This document shows positions 17,468 through 25,927 of a stretch of 64,000 nt of DNA, piece after piece. The DNA lies in the NCBI RefSeq assembly GCF_000382445.1, contig NZ_KB905472.1, forward strand, positions 143,621-207,620, written 5' to 3'. This DNA comes from Phocaeicola massiliensis B84634 = Timone 84634 = DSM 17679 = JCM 13223 (GTDB lineage Bacteria > Bacteroidota > Bacteroidia > Bacteroidales > Bacteroidaceae). The notes under the pieces were generated by a model. It did not search any database. It was not told where the DNA came from and worked only from the letters and a program-made list of their open reading frames with translations. The translations under genes and the position numbers were made by a program. Position 1 is the first letter of the stretch. Each line of letters opens with the position of its first letter.

Positions 17468-17833
17468 TTATTTTTCTTTTCCTTTTTCTATCAGGTTGAT
17501 AATGTCTTTCAAGTCATCTGCCGAAATCTTTTGTTCTTTGGCAAAGAAAGACACCATCTCCTTGTAAGAGTTGGCAAAGTAGTTCTGTACTACTCCTCCC
17601 ATGAATGTACGCTTGTATTCGCTTTGTTTTATCAATGGAGTATATTGGTAGGTGTTTCCAAAGCGTTGAGCAGCCACATAACCTTTACGCTTCAGGTTGT
17701 TGACAATGGAAGCGACTGTGGTGTATGGCGGTTTGGGATCAGGAAATTTTGAAACAATTTCTTTAACAAAGCAATCTCCTATGCTCCAAATGTAGAGCAT
17801 CACTTCTTCTTCTTGTATTGTTAGTTTTTCCAT
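17468..17833 (-). CDS. BlaI/MecI-type transcriptional repressor
   Basis: The 121-residue protein has an N-terminal winged helix (LTIQEEEVMLYIWSIG, recognition helix about TVASIVNNLKRKGYV) and a C-terminal dimerization helix typical of BlaI/MecI. The family represses its own operon until a membrane metalloprotease triggers its cleavage. It lies upstream of the M56-TonB gene in the same direction, and a dyad overlaps its promoter. The target outside this operon is not known. Confidence 0.94.
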   Translation of the reverse strand: MEKLTIQEEEVMLYIWSIGDCFVKEIVSKFPDPKPPYTTVASIVNNLKRKGYVAAQRFGNTYQYTPLIKQSEYKRTFMGGVVQNYFANSYKEMVSFFAKEQKISADDLKDIINLIEKGKEK

Positions 17834-17862
17834 AAGTATATGAATTAATTACGATGTTTTCG

Positions 17863-17884
17863 CAAACTTACGAAATTATCGTAA
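17863..17884 (-). promoter_or_regulatory. Promoter -7 and overlapping candidate BlaI operator
   Basis: CAAACTTA (17863-17870) reads TAAGTTTG on the minus strand. The dyad TTACGA-N5-TCGTAA at 17868-17884 is a perfect 6-bp half-site pair overlapping it, which would let a dimeric repressor block the promoter. The repressor ATG is 30 bp downstream. Confidence 0.6.
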
Positions 17885-18014
17885 TCAATCAATGCAAGGA
17901 GGGTTAATTAATGCAAAGAGGGTGCATTAAATTAGTGATTGTCTATTTCCGTACCGGTGAGACAGTCCGGCGGGATGCCTGGACAGCTCTACTTATGGTT
18001 TGTTGTGCTGAGGA

Positions 18015-19847
18015 TTAGCTCATTTGTTGCATATCGCACAGTTTTTTGTAGTATCCGTCCATGGCTAATAAGTCTTCGTGCTTGCCGCGTTCCACAATGC
18101 GTCCTTCGTGTAAAACGCAGATTTCATCTGCATTGCGGATGGTGGACAACCGGTGTGCAATGGCAATGGTTGTTCTGTTTTTCATTAATTTCTCCAAAGC
18201 GTCCTGCACCATTCGTTCGCTTTCGGTGTCAAGGGCCGAAGTAGCTTCATCCAAAATGAGGATAGGCGGATTTTTCAGGATTGCCCGGGCAATGCTGATA
18301 CGTTGCCGCTGACCGCCCGAAAGTTTACCGCCCCGATCGCCAATCATGGTGTCGTAACCATTTTCGCTTGCCATGATGAAATCGTGTGCATTGGCTATCT
18401 TGGCAGCTTCAATCACTTGTTCCATGGTGGCATTCTCCACACCGAAGGAGATATTGTTGTAGAAAGTGTCATTAAACAGAATAGCTTCCTGATTTACATT
18501 TCCCATAATGCTGCGCAAGTCGTGCAGTGTAGTATCCTTTACATTGATACCGTCTATCAGGACTGCACCCTGTTGTACATCGTAATAACGGGGAATAAGG
18601 TCTACCATGGTTGATTTTCCTGAGCCCGACTGTCCGACGAGTGCTACCGTTTTCCCTTTTTCTATGGTGAGGTTGATGTCTTGCAGCACCCATTGGTTTT
18701 CGTATTTGAAGCAGACATCGCGGAATTCTATTTTCTCCTTCAGCGGACCGACGGGAACAGGGTTCGGACTTATCTTCATCTTATTTTCCGCCATCAGGAT
18801 TTTGTCTACACGTTCCATGCTGGCAAGCCCTTTGGGAATATTGTAGCCTGCCTTTGAGAAATCCTTCAGCGGGTTGATAACACTGTAGAGGATGGTCAGG
18901 TAAAAGATAAAAGAAGGCGCGGTGATGGTGCTGTTATTGTGTAATATCAGCGTACCTCCGAACCACAATACGATGACAATGAGTATCGTTCCCAGAAACT
19001 CACTCATCGGGTGTGCCATTTGCTGGCGGATGTTGACGTGGTTGATGGTGTTGCGGTATAGGTTGTTGGATTCGGTGAAGCGGGTGTTCATTTTCTTTTC
19101 TGCGTTGAAAGCCTTGATGATGCGCAGACCACCGAGTGTTTCTTCAAGTTGTGACATTAAGTCACTCCATTGTCCTTGGGCGATGAGCGAGCCGCGTTTC
19201 AGTTTCTTTCCTACTGTTCCCATTACCCAGCCCATGATGGGCACGATGGCAATGGTAAATAAGGTGAGTTGCCAGCTGATAATAATAAGTGTAGTGAAAT
19301 AAGAGATAATAAGAATAGGATTCTTGAGCAACATGTCCAATGAGGACATGATGGAGTTTTCTATCTCGTTCACATCGCCGCTCATGCGGGCAATGATGTC
19401 ACCTTTCCTTTCTTCCGAAAAGAAGCCGAGAGGAAGGCTGAGCAGCTTCTTATAGAGCTGAACCCGGATATCGCGGACAATGCCGGTACGAATGGGAATC
19501 ATGGTAGCGGAAGAGAGGAAATAACATCCTGTCTTCAGGAAGGTCATGCACGCCATGAACAGTCCCAACAGCAACAGGGTGGTGCTGGGACCGTATTGAT
19601 TGATGAGCTCTGTGATATAATATTGGAAGTTGTTGATGACGATGTCCTTGATGGAAGCATCCGAACTCCACGGCATAAAAGTATAAGTGGCTTTCTCCAT
19701 CTGAAACAGGATGCTCAGTATGGGCACGATGAGTGAGAAGGAGAAGATGTTTAAAACGGCTGATAATATATTGAATAGAGTACTTAAAGCTAGGTACTTC
19801 TTATAGGGAGGTACGAACCGACGGAGTATCTGTATAAATTCTTTCAT
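18015..19847 (-). CDS. ABC exporter, fused permease-ATPase (MsbA-like)
   Basis: From MKEFIQILRRFVPPYK at 19847 the product is 610 residues; an ATG at 19958 precedes the -7 site and is rejected. It has six hydrophobic segments in the first 320 residues, then a nucleotide-binding domain with Walker A GQSGSGKST, signature LSGGQRQRISIARAIL, Walker B ILILDEATSALD and the H-loop IAHRLS. This is the half-transporter exporter form which works as a dimer, related to MsbA and the lipid or drug exporters. No partner gene indicates the substrate. The gene is on its own between the repressor operon and a long intergenic region. Confidence 0.93.
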   Translation of the reverse strand: MKEFIQILRRFVPPYKKYLALSTLFNILSAVLNIFSFSLIVPILSILFQMEKATYTFMPWSSDASIKDIVINNFQYYITELINQYGPSTTLLLLGLFMACMTFLKTGCYFLSSATMIPIRTGIVRDIRVQLYKKLLSLPLGFFSEERKGDIIARMSGDVNEIENSIMSSLDMLLKNPILIISYFTTLIIISWQLTLFTIAIVPIMGWVMGTVGKKLKRGSLIAQGQWSDLMSQLEETLGGLRIIKAFNAEKKMNTRFTESNNLYRNTINHVNIRQQMAHPMSEFLGTILIVIVLWFGGTLILHNNSTITAPSFIFYLTILYSVINPLKDFSKAGYNIPKGLASMERVDKILMAENKMKISPNPVPVGPLKEKIEFRDVCFKYENQWVLQDINLTIEKGKTVALVGQSGSGKSTMVDLIPRYYDVQQGAVLIDGINVKDTTLHDLRSIMGNVNQEAILFNDTFYNNISFGVENATMEQVIEAAKIANAHDFIMASENGYDTMIGDRGGKLSGGQRQRISIARAILKNPPILILDEATSALDTESERMVQDALEKLMKNRTTIAIAHRLSTIRNADEICVLHEGRIVERGKHEDLLAMDGYYKKLCDMQQMS

Positions 19848-19871
19848 GTTTAATCTGTTGATTGATGGGCG

Positions 19872-19879
19872 CAAAGGTA
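19872..19879 (-). promoter_or_regulatory. -7 element for the ABC exporter
   Basis: CAAAGGTA on plus, TACCTTTG on minus, 25 bp before the chosen start. Confidence 0.5.
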
Positions 19880-19998
19880 GTAAAAAGCCATGAATAAAAC
19901 GGAGGAAAGTGATAAAAGATGGGAGGGAGGGGGAAAAATCTGTCTGAAGGCGTACCAAAAATCCGGAGTAACTGTTATCCTATTTACTGTAAGAGGGT

Positions 19999-20165
19999 AT
20001 TCAAAACTAAAACGGCCTATCGAATCGTCAACTGTAGGGGCAGGGTTTGCCTGCCCGAACCAACGGTCACAACTTTGGGAGTAATATGCAAAGCAAACTG
20101 TTTTCGGACGAGCGAACCTCGCCTCTACCGGCAAAATAACATTATTATCAATGCTTTGCCCCCTG
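19999..20165 (+). repeat. REP/BIME-like dispersed element, copy B
   Basis: Two GC-rich hairpins, GGGGCAGGG..CCTGCCC at 20037-20056 and CGGACGAG..CTCGCCT at 20105-20124, enclose a spacer with CCAACGGTCAC and GCAAAGCAAACTGTTTT. The left edge TCAAAACTAAAACGG and right edge match copy C. The remainder of the intergenic region 19880-20284 holds only this element, the terminator at 20207-20262 and nothing else I can name. Confidence 0.8.
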
Positions 20166-20206
20166 AAAAGTTATAGATTGTAGCTGATAAATATAAGAAT
20201 TGATAT

Positions 20207-20262
20207 AGGGTGTCAGGTTTCAGATTAAAACTTCTTTTCTCTGAAGTTGACTTTGACACCCT
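20207..20262 (-). terminator. Terminator-like hairpin after the NlpE-like gene
   Basis: AGGGTGTCA (20207-20215) and TGACACCCT (20254-20262) are complementary arms; an inner CTTC/GAAG stem lies between. Confidence 0.55.
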
Positions 20263-20284
20263 CATTATTGGGAGAATTTTTCAA

Positions 20285-20719
20285 TTATTGTTGTTTATGT
20301 AATATGTAGTGTTCTGCCAACTCACCGGTTATTTCTTGCTTGTCCCGATCAAGGGCAGTCAGCGTATTCTCGCCTACTTTATAGTAATTCTTTTCTGTTC
20401 CATTCTGCAGAGTTATCAGGTTACCTTCGATGGTATAGTTTCCCTTATCGGTGAAGGTGGCATCTTTTCTGTCGATGTATTCTGAGACAAGAGTAAATGT
20501 CTTATCCTTGTTCAGCGTAAGGGTGATGTTGATACCCGGGCAATCTGCAGCAGGGAATGTTCCGGTGTAAGTCCCATCGTAGTCCAATGCGTTTTCTGCA
20601 TTATGCATATCGGTGACTTCGGTATCGGCAGCAATAGTAGTATTGTCTGTACTCTTTTTGTTACTGTTGCATGCAGCAATCAATAGGCAGGCGCAGGCCA
20701 GCATGAAAATTTTCTTCAT
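20285..20719 (-). CDS. NlpE-like lipoprotein
   Basis: The 144-residue precursor has a type II signal with lipobox LIAAC (Cys17). The rest matches the NlpE N-terminal domain: YDGTYTGTFPAADCPGINITLTLNKDKTFTL and a following beta-meander with GNYTIEGNLITLQNG. In enterobacteria NlpE is an outer membrane copper and adhesion stress sensor; a Cpx partner is not expected here, so only the fold is claimed. It is 31 bp after an ABC-2 permease gene and may be the last gene of that export operon. Confidence 0.88.
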   Translation of the reverse strand: MKKIFMLACACLLIAACNSNKKSTDNTTIAADTEVTDMHNAENALDYDGTYTGTFPAADCPGINITLTLNKDKTFTLVSEYIDRKDATFTDKGNYTIEGNLITLQNGTEKNYYKVGENTLTALDRDKQEITGELAEHYILHKQQ

Positions 20720-20750
20720 AAGTCTTTCTTTTTAGGTTTATAAAACAAAT

Positions 20751-22001
20751 TCAGACCTCTTTGGGTTTATGTCTGTTTTTTATCTCTTTCAGTCTTGCAT
20801 ATACATGTGTACGGCTGAGGGTTATCTGTCGGCGATAGACAATGCAAGTAGTGAGGAAATAAATGCCCGCTTGTAGCCATAGGGTGTGATACTCTGTGGC
20901 AACATCGGGCAGTGTAGCCCCCATATTATTGATTCGTACAAAGCCGTTGATGCCGAAAGTGGAGGGAAATATCCATGAAACAACTTTCCAAAACTCAGGA
21001 ATGGCGGAACCGGGCCATGAAATGCCCGAAATGAATAGCAACGGCACGGAAGTGAATACATATATCATCATGCAGGCTTCGCGGTGGTGGATAAAGATAG
21101 AGCAAGTCATCGCAAAGAAAATGCATGCCAATATATAAGGTAGTACAAAAGCGAAAAGTGTGCCTGCCTGTGCTATCTGCACCAGACTGAACATCTTGGG
21201 TACCAGACAAAGCATATAGACCGACATGATGACGTAAATCATGAAATAGGTAAGTGACTTGCCCAATACAATGCGGAGTGTGCCGTGATAATGGCGGCTT
21301 AAAGGAACTAAGTCGCGGAAACGGTTGGTTTCACGGGCTGTTCCGGCAGATAAACCGATACCCAGCAGCAGGGTTTGCTGAATGATGAGCATCAATACGG
21401 CAGGAATCAGAAAGCCGGCAAATCCGTTTTGCGGGTTGAAGATAGAGATGTCTTCATACTCGATGGGTGAGGAGCTGACTTCGTCCTGACGCTCGGTGGT
21501 GTTGCCGGAGCGTTCTATCTTTATCTGCTTGTTCATGGTCAGCGATGCATTGGTATTGGCAGTCAGCATGGCTTTGTAGTATAACATTCCGCTCATGTCG
21601 CAGTAAAGTGTGACGCGGGTCTGGATGCCTTTGGCAATATCTCGGCTGAAGCTTTCGGGAATATAAATGATGCCATATGCTTTTCCCTCCTTCAGCAATG
21701 CCTTGGCCTCTTCCATATCCGCACAATGAGAAACAATGTGGAGGTCGGGACCGGCATCCACCAATCGCAGATACTCCCGGCTGAGCGTGGAACGGTTATT
21801 GTCTACTACCACTGCTGGTACTTCGCGGACGGTTTCGTTCGTATATATAAAGGTATAAAGTAGTGGATATCCCAATGGAACCAAGATAAAGAAAATCAAT
21901 ACACCTTGGTCTTTTACCACAGCCTTCAGCTCTTGCCACCAGATATAGAACAGGTCTGCAATGCCTTCCGAAACTATCTCTTTGAATCTCTTCTCTTTCA
22001 T
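20751..22001 (-). CDS. ABC-2 type permease, second of a pair
   Basis: The 416-residue protein has one N-terminal membrane segment (about residues 30-52), a large extracytoplasmic domain (55-225) and five more hydrophobic segments, the layout of YhgE/YbhS-type ABC-2 permeases. FLIPAVLMLIIQQTLLLGIG and TSVPLLFISGISWP are characteristic. It begins 14 bp after the other permease. No ATP-binding subunit is encoded next to it, so it may share one from elsewhere or work without. It is probably a component of a tripartite exporter with the HlyD and TolC-like proteins. Confidence 0.9.
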   Translation of the reverse strand: MKEKRFKEIVSEGIADLFYIWWQELKAVVKDQGVLIFFILVPLGYPLLYTFIYTNETVREVPAVVVDNNRSTLSREYLRLVDAGPDLHIVSHCADMEEAKALLKEGKAYGIIYIPESFSRDIAKGIQTRVTLYCDMSGMLYYKAMLTANTNASLTMNKQIKIERSGNTTERQDEVSSSPIEYEDISIFNPQNGFAGFLIPAVLMLIIQQTLLLGIGLSAGTARETNRFRDLVPLSRHYHGTLRIVLGKSLTYFMIYVIMSVYMLCLVPKMFSLVQIAQAGTLFAFVLPYILACIFFAMTCSIFIHHREACMMIYVFTSVPLLFISGISWPGSAIPEFWKVVSWIFPSTFGINGFVRINNMGATLPDVATEYHTLWLQAGIYFLTTCIVYRRQITLSRTHVYARLKEIKNRHKPKEV

Positions 22002-22015
22002 AACCGGTTAGTTTT

Positions 22016-23185
22016 TTAAGGGATATATACATAGTGCAATAGCACGGTGCGAAGCCTTTTCAGTATGAAGAAAGGCAATAGCATGAAAAGCATCAATGCT
22101 ACTACCGAATGCCATGCATAAATCAAGGGATAGCCGTTGAGTGCCAGGTTGACGTAGATGAGGAAGTAATGCCGTAGCGGAAACAGACAGGCTAATCCCT
22201 GCAACACAGGATTCATAGCCATGACGGGAAAGCTCATTCCTGAAATGGAGAAGGAAATGACTCCCCATAGCGAAGCTGTGCTTAAAGCAAGCCGCATGGT
22301 GGTGAACAGTCCGAACAAGAAAATGCCAAAGGCTTGTGATGCCAATACCAGCAACAGTCCTGCCAAGAGCATGGGGAGGATACCGCTGTTGCACGGATAA
22401 TGCAGGAATCCATACAGGTATACATTATAAAAGGTGGCCATGATAAAGAATATGAGGGTCTGTGGCAACAGTTTGCCGGATAGAGCCAAAGTGACGGAAT
22501 TATCGGCCATTTGCATCCATTCTTTCTGGGTATTGCCTTTTATTTCACTTCCGATGGTATAGATGGTGGTCATGAATATCAGTAACATCAAGATACCCGG
22601 TATAATGGTATTGCTCAGGTAAACGGAATAGTTCAACCATGGGTTGTTCAGTATGTGAGAATCAATGACAATAGGTTGCAGGAAAGCCACGGCTTGGTCG
22701 TCGGTAGCACCCTTGGCACGCAAAGTGGCGCGACCGATGGCACCGCTTGCCAGTTCGGACATGGTGCGTTGGTCTTTATAAAGCAGTGAGCCGGCTACCA
22801 GATAAGAATAATTGGTATAAAAAGAAACCTTGGGCTGACGACTGGCAAGTGCCTTTGCCGTTGTACCTTCAGGAATAAAGTAAAAAGCATAAATCTTTCC
22901 TTCCTGCATGGCTTTGCGCGCATCGGCAAAGCCGGCATAATGTGCCACAATTTTGGTTTGCTGAAAGGCATCCAGGTTGCGGATAATGTTGCGGGTGGTT
23001 GCTGTATTGTCCAAGTCGACAACCCCTGCCGGCATATCCGTGGGAAGTCCGTTCCACATCAGCGTTGTGAAGAAGATGTAGCAGAACAAAGGAGCTATGA
23101 CCATGCAAAACAGGTATAGCGGCCTTGTGGCGATGCGGAACACTTCGCGCTTGGCTATCTGGAAGATGATATGCGTTGTTCTCAT
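22016..23185 (-). CDS. ABC-2 type permease, first of a pair
   Basis: The 389-residue protein has the same organisation as its neighbour: a membrane segment near residues 22-45, an extracytoplasmic domain, then five or so segments at the C-terminal end (for example IIPGILMLLIFMTTIYTIGSE). It is adjacent to the adaptor gene with no gap. The two permeases look like distant paralogs that would form a heterodimeric membrane channel. Confidence 0.9.
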   Translation of the reverse strand: MRTTHIIFQIAKREVFRIATRPLYLFCMVIAPLFCYIFFTTLMWNGLPTDMPAGVVDLDNTATTRNIIRNLDAFQQTKIVAHYAGFADARKAMQEGKIYAFYFIPEGTTAKALASRQPKVSFYTNYSYLVAGSLLYKDQRTMSELASGAIGRATLRAKGATDDQAVAFLQPIVIDSHILNNPWLNYSVYLSNTIIPGILMLLIFMTTIYTIGSEIKGNTQKEWMQMADNSVTLALSGKLLPQTLIFFIMATFYNVYLYGFLHYPCNSGILPMLLAGLLLVLASQAFGIFLFGLFTTMRLALSTASLWGVISFSISGMSFPVMAMNPVLQGLACLFPLRHYFLIYVNLALNGYPLIYAWHSVVALMLFMLLPFFILKRLRTVLLHYVYIP

Positions 23186-24172
23186 TTATTTCTCTATAAT
23201 GGCGCTCATTCCGGGGCGTAAGCCTTCTACTTTCTCCACAGGAACGGCTTTCACTTCAAATGTCTTCAAGTCAAACTGTCCGGTTGTTTTCGTTGCCTTC
23301 CAAGCGGCGTATGTGCCAAGGTCTTTCATGTAAGTCACTTTGAATTTCACTTCTTTATCGAATGCCGGAATAAAGGCGTTGATTTCTTCTCCCACAGTGA
23401 AGTCTTTCAAGAAATCTTCGCGCACATTGAAAGTCACCCACATATCATCCAGTCGGGCGATATTCATAATCGGAGCACCGGTGCCGACCAGCTCGCCCAC
23501 TTTGGGGAATATTTCGGTCACTTCACCGTCGGCAGCAGCTGTGAGGATGGTCTCATCCATGTAGGAAGATACCTCGGCAACTGCTCCTTTGGCACGTTCC
23601 ACTTGTGCGGCGGCAGCTGCTTTGTCTTCCTGCCGGGCGCCATTCTTAGCCATTTCGTACTGTGAACGGGCAGCTTTTTCGGTGGCTGCCATTGCGTCAA
23701 ATTGTGCTTTGGCTTCATCGCGCTTTTGTGCGGACATCACGCCTTGCTCAAAGAGTCGGTTCACACGGTTGTATGACTTCTCGGCAATTTCTACTCCGGC
23801 TTTGGCTTTCTGCCACATTTCGAAAGCAGCTTGCAACTGTTCCCGGCGAGTCCCTCGCTGTGCCTTCTCGCTGATTGCCCGGGCTGCTTGTTCGGCAGCT
23901 TGTGCCTGCGACAGCTTTGCCATCACATCGGGAGCTTCGAGGATAACCAGGGTATCGCCGGCTTTTACCTTATCTCCTTCTTTTACACGGAGTTCAAGAA
24001 TGCGTGCCGGGACTTTTCCGGACACACGGTATTCGTCTGCTTCAGCTTGTCCCTGAATAATTTCGGGACCTTTGCCCAATGTGAAGAAACCTATCAGAGA
24101 CACGACTGCAATGACTGCCGTCAGTGAAATGAATGCCAGCAAAATGTTGCTGCGTTGTGTTCTTTCTGCCAT
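23186..24172 (-). CDS. HlyD-family membrane fusion (adaptor) protein
   Basis: The 328-residue protein has an N-terminal membrane anchor (ILLAFISLTAVIAVVSLIGFF, residues 9-29), a biotinyl-lipoyl-like half (RILELRVKEGDKVKAGDTLVIL), an alpha-hairpin rich in Ala, Lys and Glu (residues 85-190), and a beta-barrel (VTEIFPKVGELVGTGAPIM). These are the standard parts of EmrA/YbhG-type adaptors linking an inner membrane pump to an outer membrane channel. It abuts the permease gene downstream and is 9 bp after the TolC-like gene. Confidence 0.93.
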   Translation of the reverse strand: MAERTQRSNILLAFISLTAVIAVVSLIGFFTLGKGPEIIQGQAEADEYRVSGKVPARILELRVKEGDKVKAGDTLVILEAPDVMAKLSQAQAAEQAARAISEKAQRGTRREQLQAAFEMWQKAKAGVEIAEKSYNRVNRLFEQGVMSAQKRDEAKAQFDAMAATEKAARSQYEMAKNGARQEDKAAAAAQVERAKGAVAEVSSYMDETILTAAADGEVTEIFPKVGELVGTGAPIMNIARLDDMWVTFNVREDFLKDFTVGEEINAFIPAFDKEVKFKVTYMKDLGTYAAWKATKTTGQFDLKTFEVKAVPVEKVEGLRPGMSAIIEK

Positions 24173-24181
24173 ATCTTGTTC

Positions 24182-25648
24182 TTATTTTAATGTTCCCATT
24201 GATTTGCGTAGATATACTTGAGTCAGTTTCACGTCTATCTGTGCATCTATTTTGTCCGATTGAGCCGATAACCATGCTGTTTGTGCTTCCAGTACGTTGC
24301 TGGTGGGGATAACTCCTTCACTGAATCCCAGCTTGGCATAACGGAGGTTTTCTTCCGCCTTTTCCATGTTCTTGGTAGCCATTGCCAGTTTCTTTCCGGC
24401 TTCATTTACTTTGAAGGTGGCCTGATTGACTTGCAGCTCCACCTTTTCTTTTACGTCCGACAACTGATAGCGGGCAATATTGGCTTCGGCTTTGGCGGCT
24501 TTTACCTTATACATTCCTTCGCCCCAATTCCAAATGGGTATTTTCACCATTGCTCCTACGGCCCACATACCGCGGAGTTTGTTCTCAAATCCGTTGACCA
24601 ATGAAGGATTAGTCACCATATAATTGGCTGTCAGGGCTACAGTGGGCAAGAACTCGGCACGGGTGACATTGACTTTCTGTGCATATATTTTGGCAGCCAG
24701 GTCGAGGCTTCGCAGTTCTTCGCGATTGGCAAGGGCAGTGGCAACATTGTCGGAGGCCTGTGCTTCATCAGCAACCAGGAGGTTCTCTACCTCTTCGTCC
24801 GCCAATCGGATGTCCTCATTCAAGGGAATGCCGCAAAGCTGGCACAATACCATTTTAGAAAGGCTCAGTCCGTCTTCCACTTGCGTCAGTTTCATTTCGG
24901 CTTCATTTACTTTCACCTTTACGCTGAGACCATCGGCTTTGGTAGCCACTCCTTCGGCTATCATTTTGTCTATATCGCTGTCCAATTGCTGTACCAGTCG
25001 GAGATAACTTTCCGCCAGCTTTTTCTTGTTTACCAATGAGATGACCTGCCAATAGGCTTGGTCGGTACCGAGAATGATGTCCTGCATGCCGGTGGCATGT
25101 TGTGATTGGGCCAGTTGTTCGGCATATCGGGTTATCTTGTTGTAGGCTGCAATTTTGCCTCCCATAAAGATGGGTTGGGTGAGAGTGACGGCACCTGCAT
25201 ACATATTGCGGGTATCGGTGTGCAACGCATCGACCAGCCCTTGCCCTATGCCATTCAGTTTGTTCCCTATGCCGGGGATGAGCGGAGCCAGCGGCTGGAG
25301 CAGGGCGCCCAGTTCGGGGCTGGAAGCGGCCAGTTGTTGGAAAGTTTCTTGGATAGACCCTTGTGCGGCGGTTCCTATGTTGCCGATAGCTCCTTTCTGG
25401 TCATTGCTTAATAAGGAGATTTCTTTTTGGGTGCGCATATACGTTCCCATAGCGGCAATCTTGGGCAGGTAGTTCGTAAAAGCAGCTTTCTTTTCATAAT
25501 GCGCCACATTTATTTTCTCGGCGGATATGCGTAGCTCTTTGTTGCTCTTTAGTGCCATAGCACGACAACTATCCAATGTCAGTGTGTGTTGGGCTGAAAC
25601 CCCTACTGATACCCATATAGACAGGACAAAACCGAAAATTCTCTTCAT
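24182..25648 (-). CDS. TolC-family outer membrane channel, first gene of the export operon
   Basis: Starting at MKRIFGFVLSIWVSVGVSAQ gives 488 residues with a signal peptide cleaved near SAQ. The in-frame ATG at 25765 is inside the fold-back region and rejected. Pairs of long amphipathic helical repeats (for example LDSCRAMALKSNKELR near the N-terminus, ILGTDQAYWQVISLVNKKKLAESYLRLV, EELRSLDLAAKIYAQKVNVTRAEFLP, and VNEAGKKLAMATKNMEKAEENLRYAK) are the TolC/OEP pattern. It leads an operon with the HlyD adaptor and two ABC-2 permeases. Confidence 0.92.
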   Translation of the reverse strand: MKRIFGFVLSIWVSVGVSAQHTLTLDSCRAMALKSNKELRISAEKINVAHYEKKAAFTNYLPKIAAMGTYMRTQKEISLLSNDQKGAIGNIGTAAQGSIQETFQQLAASSPELGALLQPLAPLIPGIGNKLNGIGQGLVDALHTDTRNMYAGAVTLTQPIFMGGKIAAYNKITRYAEQLAQSQHATGMQDIILGTDQAYWQVISLVNKKKLAESYLRLVQQLDSDIDKMIAEGVATKADGLSVKVKVNEAEMKLTQVEDGLSLSKMVLCQLCGIPLNEDIRLADEEVENLLVADEAQASDNVATALANREELRSLDLAAKIYAQKVNVTRAEFLPTVALTANYMVTNPSLVNGFENKLRGMWAVGAMVKIPIWNWGEGMYKVKAAKAEANIARYQLSDVKEKVELQVNQATFKVNEAGKKLAMATKNMEKAEENLRYAKLGFSEGVIPTSNVLEAQTAWLSAQSDKIDAQIDVKLTQVYLRKSMGTLK

Positions 25649-25693
25649 CTTAGTGTTGTTGCTAATGTGTTTAAAGTTGCTTATGCAACGATG

Positions 25694-25701
25694 CAAAGAT
25701 A
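25694..25701 (-). promoter_or_regulatory. -7 element for the TolC-HlyD-permease operon
   Basis: CAAAGATA on plus reads TATCTTTG on minus, 45 bp before the ATG. Confidence 0.5.
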
Positions 25702-25753
25702 CGACTAAAATGTGAATAGGCAATATCAGCCGAATAAAAAGATATAAAAAAAA

Positions 25754-25903
25754 GGAGTGTGTCAAAACTAAACCGGTCTATCCCATCGTCAGCTGTAGGG
25801 GCAGGGTTTGCCTGCCCGAAGACACAAAGCAAACTGTTTTCGGACGAGCGAGTCTCGCCCCTACAAACTAAACGACAGCATTATCCACGTTTTGACACAC
25901 TCC
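25754..25903. repeat. REP/BIME-like element, copy C, bounded by 15-bp inverted repeats
   Basis: GGAGTGTGTCAAAAC (25754-25768) and its perfect complement (25889-25903) enclose a copy of the dispersed element, with hairpins near 25798-25817 and 25841-25860. Outside both arms lie T-tracts in the outward direction, so the unit acts as a bidirectional terminator-like fold-back. Copy B has related flanks but lacks the 15-bp arms. Confidence 0.8.
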
Positions 25904-25927
25904 CTTTTTATAATACAATAAAGGAAT

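Noticed and set aside
19848..19958. Upstream extension of the ABC exporter
   Set aside because: It covers the -7 element, and the extra residues do not resemble exporters.
25752..25910. Miniature inverted-repeat transposon (MITE)
   Set aside because: Inverted arms are present but no target duplication is seen, and the T-tracts plus position fit a terminator with inserted REP better.
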